From assembly GCA_036346355.1 (NCBI GenBank), contig CM070590.1, positions 42,255,749-42,319,748 on the forward strand: a stretch of DNA of 64,000 bases, given 5' to 3'. This DNA comes from Rhipidocladum racemiflorum. Lineage: Eukaryota > Streptophyta > Magnoliopsida > Poales > Poaceae. A program made the position numbers and the translations under genes. Below the pieces are notes generated by a model. That model was not told the DNA's origin, searched no databases, and worked only from the letters and a program-made list of their open reading frames with translations. Positions 35,570-47,438 of this stretch are shown here, one piece after another. How positions within the stretch are numbered: position 1 is the first letter of the stretch; each line of letters begins with the position of its first letter.

Positions 35570-36973
35570 TGTAACACCTCGGCATCTATTATGCCTGAAT
35601 GTCACCAAACAAATACTAAACAACATCTAAAAATCATATCTAAAAGTAAATTACAGCAAAGGAGTACATGCAAAAACCAAAAATTTCGGCAGCATCTCCT
35701 TTGTTTTTCCATGGTACGGAGCATCAACAATAATATCACAAGTTATATCATAATGGGAAGCATCTAAAGCAGCAATAACATGTGATATAGCAACTATTTG
35801 AGTCTAGCATAATGAATTTAACCACTCCATGATCTAAAACGAAGTAAATAATATGACCAAGCACACAAATAAGTCATACTCCAAGTTCTCAATGCATTAA
35901 CTTATAATCACAACTACGAATGGCAAAATTCTATATATCTTAATGAGTGAAACTTTGTGAAGATGTGCCACTAAGCGCCTTTTCTCGCATGTCGGTTTCA
36001 TGGTACCTAAAAACAACATAAACCATAAGCGTGAGTTCATCACTCAGCAAGTATATTGCAATGGGTCAAACAGAGCAATTCAAATATTATCATCACAACA
36101 TAACAACTCAACATCATGATCAAGTCATACTTCATATGCAACATCATATTCATGTCTCAACCTCATTGAGATCATTTCATCATCATCATCATCATGAATG
36201 CAATGCAATGCAATGCACATGTCTCCTCGACGCAAATACCCGTATTGCCGAGTGCACACCCGTCGGTGTGCACCCACGTCCCCCTTGCATCCCGTAGATG
36301 GAGGGAGCCTACTCCTCGCTTGCACTCACCGCGTGGGTGGAATCACGAGGTAGGTCTTGCATCCATGGCGCTCCAGATTAGTCATAACTTTCTCACCGAC
36401 CTTACCGGAATAGTTATGACGTTCTCACCGACCGGGCCAAGTTTCATGCCTTGTATGTAACATATGCCATAATCATTAACCATAAACAAATGCATAGCAT
36501 CTTAACATACCCATTTTTATCATATCATAGAAAACACTAAGCATGGCAAGATAGCATAACATGGAAACAATTGCATCTAGTCAAGACAAGCAAATAAACC
36601 ACATGTTACCCATCCCAGTACACTTGCCTTAACCTCGGGCGATGGATTGGCGGGATGAGGAGGGCACTCCCGGGGTTACACCTCCTGCACATAGATGCCA
36701 CACAATCACAACGTGCCCACAAAACAGAGAATCTGTCCCCCCCGGGACAGCAGACTTCAAACTATGATAACTTTAGGTTTAGGACTCCGAATTGATTAAA
36801 CGAGTACATTCTCGCGTAGCTTAGGAAATTTCCTAACTTTTTGTAAGTTTATGGAAAAGCTGATTCGGACTCTAAAGTGGTTTAATCTACAAATACCGTG
36901 ATCTGTTCCAATCTCGTCATAGTTTTGAACTCGTTCGGTAAATCGAGCACAAATTTCAAACGGCAGGGCGGAA
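35570..36973 (-). repeat. LARD 5' LTR, left segment
   Basis: It starts TGTAACACCTCGGCATC and aligns with 24559-25724 and on to about 30530. It contains the hairpin (36026-36050, one flank base changed), the inverted repeat at 36252-36273 and the (CAT)n microsatellite near 36179. It is interrupted at 36973 by a solo LTR with duplication CGGAA. Confidence 0.9.
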
Positions 36974-37393
36974 TGTGGGGACCCGTCCCCGGGATTCCAT
37001 TGATTCACTCAGTAGCTTCGCATCATCCAAGTAAATCAAGGGAGCCTCAGGCGTCCCGCATATATGCCCGTGTTGGTCCCAGGAAAGTTCACCAACACGT
37101 GCGACAATGCATAACAATTTGTATCACAACACATACACAATTAACGAAAGCATAAGCATAATTACATACAAAAGCAGTACTGTTGTCCAAAACGAAATAT
37201 TTAAAGTTATTACAGAACTAGCAGCGAAAACATAATATAGACAACAAAAGAGTCCAGCGTAGTGTGCCATAGCCCGCAGGCAACCGACTGGAAGTAAGAA
37301 CGTGCCCCTAAGCGTTAGCATCATCGAAATCTGCCCGAGAAAGGTCTCCGGGCAGTGCCTCATCCTCACCTGCAACAAGTGGACAATCCGTTT

Positions 37394-37412
37394 GAGTACG
37401 AAGAGTGTACTC
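37394..37412 (-). other. Hairpin in 3.4-kb solo LTR at the conserved position
   Basis: The stem GAGTAC/GTACTC (6 bp) has a 7-base loop. It has the same stem letters as element 1 but diverged flanks. Confidence 0.5.
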
Positions 37413-39093
37413 GCACAATATTATAAGTTGCATGCTGAGTTCTAGCTACATGTGGTTGCTTCATCATAAGAAAGGCACAAGGTTAATTTTAGCGTAAAGC
37501 AACATTTGGGATAAAAACACAAATACGTATAGATTGAAACTGCTATTTGATAAACATTTACAAAGTCTAATACATAGTATAACATTATCATAAACATCTT
37601 TATCTCACGCCTCCAAGCATTTTCCAAACCATGAGTCCAACGCTCATGTTCGCTTACACCCACGGATACTCCAATATCCGTGAAGTTCCTTCCACAAGTA
37701 CTCCAATACCCGCGAAGTTCCTCCTCATGAATACTCCAATACTCATGAGACTTGGTTTCCCAAACCATCCATTCTTACCCGATCCTTAACACTCGCCAAA
37801 GGATCGACAACTTAAGTGATCGTCCTTGACCATGGACGCGGCTATTCGAACAATTTATTCTCTGCAGAGGTACGACTTTACCCACACGACACGCCACACT
37901 CGTAAGCCAAGCTATGAGCACAATTCCTTTGATGTGCCGGCCGAGGTGAACGTGACAAATCCATTTTCCAGTATGCATGGTAGTGTATTTAAACCACCCG
38001 GGTGACTGTGGCCCTTGATCCCGCATGCTCAGTGCTCCGTGTGTGTGGACCAAGGAGTACACCCGTTGTTAGACATCCCCAACTCTCACAAAGTTCAAGG
38101 GATTCTGAGGACGTTCCTTGACACTCTAACGGGCTCAAGGAACTCCGGTGGACATTCCTTGACACTCTTCAAAGCTCAAGGAATTCCGGGTGCACGTGGT
38201 TTAAACACCCCTAGTCATACACAAGTACTTGGCTAAGCCGGCCCCATAAACGGCGTGTGGTTCGCACGATAGTTACTTAAAGAGACGTCACCAGGATTTG
38301 ATCCTTAAGATCCTTAACCAAAATTGCTACACAATAACCACAATTGAACCATCATTATCATAATCATCTTTGATCATCGCGACTGACGGACTAAGTCCAT
38401 CTGTCGCGGTTCCTAACGATGTTCTAAGCATGGCTAAGAAAATCGTACGAACCCATACATAATAATAAACCAACCACCTAGGGCGACAATGGTACACGAA
38501 AGGAACATGGTAAGAGGATAACATGTTGACAAGGTAGTAACTAAGCATTCTACCCCAAATATACTTCTAATTGAAAGTAAGCATGCAATTGATAAAATAG
38601 CTTCAACATAATTTGCAATTAATTGGATCAAGTGTGTTCAAGGCGTAAGGTAGTGCCTTGCTGCTCGTTCTTGATATCGTAAGCGTAGTCGTACTCGGGA
38701 GTGTCCTCCGAAGCGTCAACACCTATCGAGAGGATTCAATTCAAATAACTCCAATCAAGAACACAAACGAAACAATAAATCATAATTGAAATATGCACAA
38801 TCATGCATAAAATGCTCATGATTTTAGAGTAATAGTCATAATATGAACATACGATTTGACTTTGGGAAGTTTGGACTTGTGTGTCAAAAGTTATCACTAA
38901 AACAATATCGTTTGGGTGAGGGTCAACAATACTACCACTTGTTAAAGATCCTATGATAGATCTTGATATATGCAACCCAAGTCTTGTTTTTCTATTGGAA
39001 ATGATAGAGGATGACCCTATGAAAGCATAGGAATTGGTTTCACCCAATTTGGACTTACGATGCAAAAGTTATGGTCATTTGAAGTTGGTTCAG

Positions 39094-39403
39094 TCGGAAG
39101 TTCCGATGTGACATTGGATGTTCCGATCCAGACTTAGAAAATTTTCAGCTGGAAATCACAAGGTGCTTCTCTGGACACATCGAAAGTTCCGATCCGACAT
39201 CAGAAGTTCCGATCCAGACTTAGAAAAATTTTCTCGTTGGAATACACGAAAGGTGCTTCTCTGGAAACTTCGGAAGTTCCGATGTGAACATCAGATGTTC
39301 CGATATGTGTAAATTTCCAGCGTAGACAGGGTTAGGATTGACGGGTTTTCTGGAGTTTTAGCCACATCGGATGTTCCGATTTGGGGTCGGAAGTTCCGAT
39401 GTG
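39094..39403. repeat. Dispersed GTTCCGAT repeats in LTR promoter region
   Basis: Eight copies of a near-palindromic motif (CGGAAGTTCCGAT or CAGATGTTCCGAT) lie within about 310 bases. Some sit in a longer repeated block with TCCAGACTTAGAAAA. They lie upstream of the minus-strand TATA box at 40027-40036 only if transcription runs the other way; in sense orientation they are downstream, in the leader. Confidence 0.75.
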
Positions 39404-40026
39404 TGTCGAAATGTACAGTCCAACAAGATTTTTGTTCAAGTCTTTGAATGGCTATTGCACATTGTGCTCCTATACTTCAAGAAAATGGAGTAGGGTAGAA
39501 TCTTACCCGCCACAAGGATGTTCTTGCACTTGATGGAAGGGTGGTTTGACTAAGAAATCAAGAATGACGCCGTGAAAGTGATCTTCGGTGTTCTTCCCGG
39601 TATCAACTCCTCCTCGCTTGTAGAAGCAATGCCTCCTCCTCTTGAGCTTGTAGTAGCATCAACTCCTCCTCCTCAAGCTTGCAACACAACAAGCACGACC
39701 CGATCATCGACGGGGAGATGATTTTCATGGAAAGGAAGATGGATGAGCTCCACATAACAAAATTTCAGAAAAAGGGAGAGTAAAGGAAGGATTAGAACTC
39801 ACCCAAAACTTGGCACATTCAAAATCCACTTGGATGGATTTGAAGCCCTTGATCTAAGGATCACAATGGTGTTGCATGCACAAGCTCAATCTCAGTTTTT
39901 GGATGGATTGTGTGGGGTGAAATGGGGAAGTGAGGGAGGAGTGTTCTTGCTTGCTCTCCTTGCTATTTTCAGAAATGGGGTGAGCAGAAAATGAGATTGT
40001 GGGGGAGGAGAAACCAAGGTGAGGGG

Positions 40027-40036
40027 GTTTATATAG
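40027..40036 (-). promoter_or_regulatory. TATA box of 3.4-kb solo LTR
   Basis: CTATATAAAC on the minus strand, 350 bases inside the 5' end of the LTR. Confidence 0.6.
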
Positions 40037-40384
40037 TGGTCCACTCCACCCCTTACATGTGGGGCTTGGTCCCACATGTCATAGTGAGGTAAGAAGAGTG
40101 GGTAGAGGTGGGTAAAGTGAGAAATGACAAGTAGGTATGTGCAGTCCACTCTCTCACTTACAAGTAGGGTCCACAAGTCATTGACAATGGTGAGTAGAAC
40201 ATGGGTATAAATAAGTAGCAGTTTTAAGTTGTCATGAACATTATAAATTCCTACTCATGCATGCATAAAACCACATTAGCACTAATGGAGTTCTAAATGA
40301 GTATAATTGATACCACTACATGTATGATATGAACATGCCATGCACAACTTAATAACCAAAATAAATTTGGGCTGTCACACGGAA

Positions 40385-41130
40385 TTGGACGTTATTTATG
40401 TCCACTGAGAGGTATTGAAATTATCTACAACTTTCTCAACAGGCGGCCGACCAAATTCCGAATCTAAAATTGCAAAAATCACGACCGAAGGTCGACGACC
40501 CAATCTGTCCGAGGACAGAACGTGGGACAGCATTGCAAATCTCCTAAATCCTTCTAATCACAGCACCTTGACATAAAATTTAACCCTAATATTCCCCATC
40601 TAACTAGCATATAAACTCCATGAATAAATTCCCCATAGCATACCTCTTCTTGGCGAGCCCTCCTCCTCGCGATCCAATCTCCCATCCGCTCGCCGGGAAC
40701 GCCAAAATCGCCAGATCTTCTTGTTCGCGAGGCTCCCCAATGGAGGGATCAACTGAGTGGGAGGTGTGGCAGCTATGGGAGGGGAGGGATCCTTGCTAGG
40801 GCCAGCTAGGGCGGAGAGGGAGGCACAAGGGGTGGGGGCGCCTTGGGGGGAAAGGGGGAGGGAGAGAGAGAGGTGGTGGTTAGGGTTGGAGGGGAGGGGG
40901 CGCAAGAAAGAGGGGTGGGGCGCAGGTGGTGTGGGCAGCAGCCTTTGCTGCCCAAAAAGTCCACCAAATGGCCCAAAACTTCCCCCACCTTCGGCCCACT
41001 ACATCCCCCTAAGGCCCAAACAGCTCCCGCTAGGCCCAAACTCCCCCGGAAAGGCCCAAAACATGACACCAAAGTCGTACCTTAATACCGAGATTGAAAA
41101 TGACATATACCGTCATTCCATAGTGTCACA
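40385..41130 (-). repeat. LARD 5' LTR, right segment
   Basis: It resumes after CGGAA and ends GTGTCACA. It contains the G-rich leader block and a perfect GGGCAGCA/TGCTGCCC hairpin (40935-40955). The adjacent AATGG is the right target duplication. Confidence 0.88.
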
Positions 41131-42890
41131 AATGGAATTTGCAACAAGCCTGAGTTGATCTTCTTTTTCGATTTTCCCTTATCGCTGCCTCGTCGTCTAC
41201 TAAAAGTCGTCTTCACGGGAGACGACGCGAGCGGCTGTGGCTCATAGGACACCATAGGAAAATTGGTGGGCTCTGCTAGTGCTAGCATATGATCCGTCGC
41301 ACCATGTGGCTTCGGTATTGCTTCTATCGTTGGTGTTGCTTGGCGGGCATCGAAGGAGATAGACTTCTTTGGCCATTGGATGAATGTGTCGACGGCATCC
41401 CCTATTATCACGATCTCATCGTTTGGAGGCATCTCCAATGTGATGCCCTTGAAAATTTCATGTACACCATCGACATGAACCTTCGCGTAGCCCGAAGTTA
41501 AGGAACGACCGTGCACAAGTGCCCCTTCAACGGATGGATACGCGCACCCCCAAGCAGCCTGCAAAGGAATAGAGGCATCGCCAAGCCTCACTTCGAGATT
41601 GAGATTGCACAGCATGGCCTCCTACATAACGATACACAATTACTTAGCCTACACACAAAATAGGTCCATTTAAGAAGCACTGCAGAAATAACATGTATAT
41701 TACCTTCGTGTTGTCGGGAGGAAATCTGACTTCGTCCACATCCGTCTGAGGAACAGACGTGCAGCTGCTCGGACAGTTAGTTGGGCTGACTTGTTCATGT
41801 GCTTCTCGGCCTTCCACGTTCTGTCCATGCCTGTCGGCAGCGTTCATTTGTGTCATCTTTTCCTCAAAGCATTTTAACTGAATCTCTAATTGCGCTTTCA
41901 TCCTTTCCTCAAACTTTTCATTTACCCTTTCCTCAATCATGGCTACTAGCCATGCCTCACGCTCTGCTTTGCTTCTCTTCCTACTCCGGTGTGACTCGAA
42001 GTCCTATGGGAATCCCCTTTTCCAGGGAACGAAAACACCTACGTCTCGGGTCCGACCCGGGTGCTCCGTTTTTCCCAAGGCCGCGGAGAGTATATCGTTC
42101 TCTCTGTCTGGAGCAAAAGAGCCCTAGGAAGATTCCGTGCTCAGTGACAGTAAGCGTTGTGACACTTCCTCGTCAGCGGCGTTGGCAAATGACATCTCAC
42201 CCGAAGTCGTGGGATGTGACCTCGCTCTTACCCAGTTTTGAGCGCGCGAGTCCAATATCGAGGCAAACGGTGGTGTGACACCCTTCTGTATTGCCTCATT
42301 GTCCTCCCTTGTCCATTGCTTCACCTTGCCCGCGTACCCAGTGGAGCCGAGTCTGTGGGGGTGGGTGTTTTTTGACTGTATAACCTTGTGCGCCGTACTT
42401 ATGCTCATGAACTCTTCGGTCTTCTTCATTTCAACAAATTGTTCCCACACGTTTTCGCTGATGAACCCATACTTGTGGAATGGACTGATTTCCTTATTCA
42501 CGTAATGAGTGACGAGGCAGCTCTTGAAGTTCTTCTACGCCTTTCCAACCAATAGAAACGCGTACCGTCGTAGTGTGTTTAGGGAGTCTTGTGGGAGCTC
42601 GAACGACCCAAAAATTTTTCCACTAGGCTGTCGCGCTCCTCATCAGTTAGCGTCTTCCATGAAGGATACGTGATGGGGACCATTTCATGCCCAACAATCC
42701 CGCACAATGTACGGAATGCCTGCGCGGCTTTAGCAAGTGCGGTAGGGGACCCATCATGCGGATCGACCGCAGTAATGGTATCTCGGCTGTGCAGCCTTTT
42801 ACAAAGCCCTCTTGGAGCGCGCCTCTGTTTTTCTACGTTGGGCACCTCATCCGATCCATTCGGCGATGAAGAATGCGGAGACGTCGACAT
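41131..42890 (-). pseudogene. CACTA gene 2, 5' part (Transposase_24-type plus linker)
   Basis: In order on the minus strand: VPITYPSWKTLTDEERDSLV, YGFISENVWEQFVEMKKTEE, KNTHPHRLGSTGYAGKVKQW and LGKTEHPGRTRDVGVFVPWK, all typical of the plant Ptta/En/Spm (Transposase_24) family. A charged coiled-coil segment follows (MIEERVNEKFEERMKAQLEI). An 83-base GT-AG intron lies at 41622-41704. A domain with NLEVRLGDASIPLQAAWG and DEIVIIGDAVDTFIQWP leads to GLLQIPF at the LARD insertion. The frame then continues into the C48 part at 24558. Frameshifts lie near 42600 and a stop near 42535. Start codon is MSTSPHSSSPNGSDE. The product probably binds the subterminal repeats. Confidence 0.8.
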
Positions 42891-43439
42891 CTTTCAATGA
42901 AGGTCATAGAAGAGAAAAGAAAGTTGAGATCAGCATGGCTAGGACAAGTGGGTCATAGAAGAGGAGAGAAAGGTCAGTATCATAGAAGAGGAAAGAAAGG
43001 TAAGATCAGAATTTTTTAGGTATCATAGGAGAGGAGGATGAGGTGGTCGATCGGAGGACGAGAAAGTAATTGCGGTATTACCAGAATATTCATCAGGTTA
43101 ATTTCGTCAATGAAGAGGACACATTGGTACTCAAATGAAGTATGTAATAGCATGAACAATACAACAAATGATTGCTCATCTTCCAATTTTAACATACAAC
43201 ATATTGTGGCATGTAAAGCACTACAAATCATGTGTTCGGCCATATAATCAAATGGACAAATATAAGACTCAAGAGGTCTTCATTATTATTTCTCTCAGAT
43301 ACCGGCTTGCTTAACCAAAAGGTTAGCCTTAGCTTCCTCGCCACTAGGACTTGTGATCATTGACTTGCTGTGACAGTAACCAAAATATTAAATTCAATTC
43401 TCAACTGACCCAAATCAATTTTCCTGTTCTCAGCCTATC

Positions 43440-43931
43440 AACTCACAATGCCGAATCCTCACACAGTCCAGCCACTATGCAAATTAAGTAATTGAATTTG
43501 ACGCGAATGCAATAGCAAACTAAAATCAGCTTTCTCCTATACTGTCACAACCTATCTCACAATGCCGAATCCTCCCAAAGAATGTATCCCCACAGCCACA
43601 ACAATTTATTCTAACCCTAAACCACAGGTTATAAGATTACTGTGGGAGGAGGAGGAGGCGGTGGCCTATCGGCAGGGCGTCGGGGCGGCACAGCGGCGGC
43701 TCGGAGGAGAGGAGGAGGATGGTCGATTGGGGGGCATCGGGGCGGCGCGGCAGGGTGCCGCCAAGGGTGGGGGTATTGATATTAGGGTTGGGGTATCACA
43801 GACGATTTATAATTCAACCGTCTGTGATGAGTATATCACAAACGGTCCAATATTTAACCATCTTTGATATGCTGGTCATCACAGACGGTTCATTAAAAAC
43901 CATCTGTGATGACCATCTGTGATGACCTGAC
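43440..43931 (-). promoter_or_regulatory. Duplicated leader/promoter block upstream of CACTA gene 2
   Basis: This block is homologous over about 490 bases to 47439-47940. Shared strings include CAGTCCAGCCACTATGCAAA (here) and CACAACAATTTATTCTAACC, then GCAGGGCGTCGGGGCGGC and a TCACAGACGG-type array (43797-43931). In sense order it is: subterminal-like motifs, GC-rich leader, AT-rich block, gene. Confidence 0.7.
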
Positions 43932-44153
43932 CGACGAAAAGCAAAACAAGCATAATTATAATTATGATTAATTGTAATACATATGTACACCCCATTACTT
44001 ATGACCCGAACATATTTGATTACAAGTACACATACATTTGGAATATAAATAAGGATCTCATCATTAATCGGCCACTTGCTTATTATTTTGTACAAAAATT
44101 AGGCCTTCACAATGATCAACACGTGTGTAGCTAGCTTCCTCAGGTTGCTCTTC

Positions 44154-47100
44154 CTAGACCATGATTCCAGTACCAATAGGTGGCAACTCATCGAACTGAT
44201 TGTACTCTTCCTCATCTACGACATTCTCGACTTCGACAATCCTCCTTTTTCCCTGTAGAACCACGTGGCGCTTCTTGTTCAATGGGTCAGTTACATAGAA
44301 GACTTGGAAAACTTGGTTAGCAAGAACAAACTGTTCGTCTTGGTATCCGACATGTTCAAGGTCCACAGTAGTGACACCGTACTTGTCAACCTTCACATGC
44401 TGCAGGTGAACCCAACGGCACCGAAATAGGGGGATCTTGAATAGTATGTAGTCAAGCTCCCAAATTTCCTCAATGAACCAATAGTACGACTTCCTCGTCG
44501 ACCCAGCAGTATTCAACGCATCTATGCGAACACCTCTATTCTGGTTTGTGCTCTTCATGTCCTGATCCGTCGTGTAAAATGTGTACCCATTTATGTCATA
44601 TCCTTTCCATGTTACAACAATAAATGCTGGCCCTTTTGCCAACCATGTCAGCGGACCTTCGCCCGAGCTTCCAATGATGGGTAGTCGTTCCTTCAGCCAT
44701 CTATTGAATTGAAGGTTATGTTGTCTGATGATCCAGGACTCCAACCGCGATGGATTCTCTTGCCGTAGCCAGTTCTTGTGCTCGTCGATATACAGGGCCA
44801 CAATAGCCATGTGTCTGATGATCCAAGCGTGATTGATTTTCATCCGATGGTCCCGGCACCCTGGAGCCTTGCCTCATGGCGGGATCGAGGCACACCTATC
44901 GGTTCAACCTGTGCCATGTAATCCACGCAAAACTCGATGACCTCTTCGGTTGCATAACCTTCGACAATGCTACCCTCCGGTCGAGATCGATTCCGTACGC
45001 AAGACTTGAGAATTCCCATGTACCTCTCAAACGGGTACATGCTACATAGGAACACGTGCCCGCACAACTTTATCTCCCTAACTAGGTGAACAATGAGATG
45101 GACCATGATATCGAAAAATGACGGAGGGAAATACATCTCTAGATTACATATGGTCATTACCACCTCGGCCTGCAGAGCATCTAGTCCCTCGGGATCGATC
45201 ACCTTCTGAGCAATTGTGTTAAAGAAACAACATAACCTTGTGATTGTCTCCCAGACCTTGGTCGGTAAGATGCTTCTAATTGCCACATGGAGCATCTGTG
45301 TCATAAGCACATGGCAATCATGAGACTTCATGCCATTTAAACTCAAGTCTTGCATTGAAACAAGCCTCTTCATATTGGACGAGTAACCGGACGGAACTTT
45401 AACACCATGCAAGCACTGGCACAGTTCAGTTCTCTCAGCCTTGGACAAAGTGTAGCAAGCAGGTTCGCAATAAGTTCGGCCTCTGTCGGTCTCTTTCGGT
45501 GCTAACTCAGGTCTGATGCCCATATCAACCAAGTCAAGCCTTGAGTTGATACCATCCTTTGTTTTGCCCTTAATGTTCAACAAGAGACCAATCAAGCTGT
45601 CACATACATTCTTCTCTACATGCATCACGTCGATGCAGTGCCGAACTTGTAGGTGAACCCAATAAGGTAGGTCCCAAAATATTGATCTCTTCTTCCACAT
45701 GTGATTCTCACGGGTCCTCGATTGACGTCCCTTTCCCAGAGCAACCTCCAAGTTCTTAACCATATCATGAATGTCCGTCCCGCTTAAATGCTTTGGAGCT
45801 AATTCATCTTCCGTTGTTCCATCGAATTGTTTCTTCATCTTGCGGTATGGGTGATTCCTCCGAAGGAACCTACGGTGACACATGTACACGGTTTTGCATG
45901 AGTGATTTAGCCACACACTCTCGGTAGCATGCAAGCAGTGAGTACAGGCTCTTGCTCCTTTTGTACTCTGCCCCGACAGGTTAGCAAGGGCTGGATAATC
46001 ATTTATGGTGTAGAACAACATGCAATGCAAAGTGAAATACTCTCGTTTGTGAGCATCCCATACCTTTACCCCAGGAGCCCACAACTTATTTAGATCTTCC
46101 ACCAATGGTGCTAGGTACACATCAATATCGTTTCCAGGTTGCTTTGGGCCTTGGATGAGTATAGACAAAAAAAATATACTTCCGCTTCATAGAAAACCAG
46201 GGAGGAAGATTGTATATATAGAGAATCACATGCCAAATGCTATGACGGCTGATCATGTTGCCGAAAGGATTCATTCCGTCTGTACTCAAACCGAACCTTA
46301 TATTTCTTAGATCCGATGCAAATTCTTCAAACTTCCTATCGATGTTTCTCCACTAGGTGGAATCAACAGGGTGCCTTATCATTCCATCATTTTTGCGCTC
46401 ATCCGAGTGCCACCGAAGTAGTTTTGCCTCTTTTGAGTTCGAAAACAAACGTTTCAGACGGGGGATTATAGGCAGATACCACACCACCTTAGCGGGAGGT
46501 CCTTTCTTCGCCTCAATACACTCGTCGTGGTCATCTGATCTATCTTTACGCTTGTACCGGGATGCGTGCATACCGGACATATATGCAAGTTTGCATACTC
46601 TTTGCGGTACAGGATACAATCGTTCGAATAGGCAGCTATTCTTTCTACTTCCAATCCTAAGGGACAAAGAACCTTCTTGGCTTTGTAGGTGGTCATCGGC
46701 AACTCGTTTCCCTTAGGATGTATGTCCGCTAACAGGCCCAACAGCTCAATGAAACTCTTGTCGGACCAACCGTTGCTTGCCTTTAATTTCAGCAGTTCCA
46801 ACACACATGACAACCTTGTATATTTGGACTTGCAGCCCGGAAACAAAGGTCTCTCTGAATCATCCATCAAACCCCGAAATTTTACATACTCCTGCCCATC
46901 ACGGTTCCCTTCTGTATCCCGTAGCATCTGATCCAGATTGTCATCAGGAGAAATATCCTTATTGAAGGTACAATCGATATCATCCGGTGTATTATTGACT
47001 TCGTCGACAATGCATTCACTAATTGATGCCTGCATAATCTGCTCTTCACCGTGACTGGTCCAGCATGAATACCCCCTTTTGAAACCCCGTAGAATCAAGT

Positions 47101-47281
47101 GTGCTTCGATTTGGGATGTGTTTTGAAACATCCTCATATTCTCGCAGTCAATGCATGGACAAGACATAAATTCCACCCCCTTGTTAAACATATCTTCCTC
47201 TGCAGCTCTTATAAAAGCGGAGACGCCATTAATGTACTCGACGCTCGCACGGTTGTCAGCGTACATCTAGCTTCGGTCCAT
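44154..47281 (-). pseudogene. Tnp2-type CACTA transposase (gene 1)
   Basis: The intact start was probably at 47281: M-D-R-S, then a stop at 47267-47269 where Trp is usual, then MYADNRASVEYINGVSAF. Domains in order: Transpos_assoc with the zinc motif CPCIDCEN (about 47145-47170), HICPVC near 46590, and the Transposase_21 core. The core has LSTDGMNPFGN (first acidic residue, about 46275) and DVYLAPLVEDLNKLW. CIDVMHVEKNVCDSLIG lies near 45600. DUF4218-like sequence with MVHLIVHLVREIKLCGHVFL and MYPFERYMGILKSCVRNRSR follows (about 45000-45110). DUF4216-like sequence with ILFKIPLFRCRWVHL ends at 44154. Frameshifts lie near 46570 and 44842; a stop lies near 46354. It cuts at the CACTA termini. Confidence 0.9.
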
Positions 47282-47438
47282 CTACGCTATGTATATAACA
47301 ATATGTGTTAGATAATGAATTAAGTACACTTAAATAATGACAAAGAACAAATGGATATATTCTCCTTACATAGCTTGCAAATTTGAACCAATTACGAACC
47401 TTGGATAACTTAGAACATAAGTATCTACAATCACACTG

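Larger units (their letters stand above)
36974..40379 (-). mobile_element. Solo LTR, 3.4 kb, third related family
   Basis: It starts TGTGGGGACCC and ends GCTGTCACA, flanked by CGGAA (36969-36973 and 40380-40384). The minus orientation is supported by a TATA box CTATATAAAC on the minus strand (40027-40036). It shares with the element 1 LTRs the module GTGGGTAAAGT...CTCTGCAGAG...TTCGAATAGCCG (about 37840-37885 on the plus strand, reversed) and CAGTCGGTTGCCTG (near 37280). Otherwise it is diverged. A GTTCCGAT repeat lies near the TATA box. No internal region is present. Confidence 0.92.
24559..41130 (-). mobile_element. Non-autonomous LTR element (LARD-like), same family as element C
   Basis: LTRs of about 2.15-2.24 kb lie at 24559-31323 and 35570-41130, each interrupted by a solo LTR. 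Target sites are AACGG (24554-24558) and AATGG (41131-41135), one mismatch. On the minus strand a Met-tRNA primer site follows the 5' LTR (35556-35567) and a polypurine tract precedes the 3' LTR (31324-31338). The 4.25-kb internal region has no gag or pol. The LTRs are homologous to those of element C, so it probably relied on C-type proteins. It splits CACTA gene 2 in frame. Confidence 0.9.

Noticed and set aside
39094..39403. GGAAGTTCC repeats as heat-shock elements
   Set aside because: GAA and TTC are separated by one base rather than two, so the heat-shock element spacing is not met.
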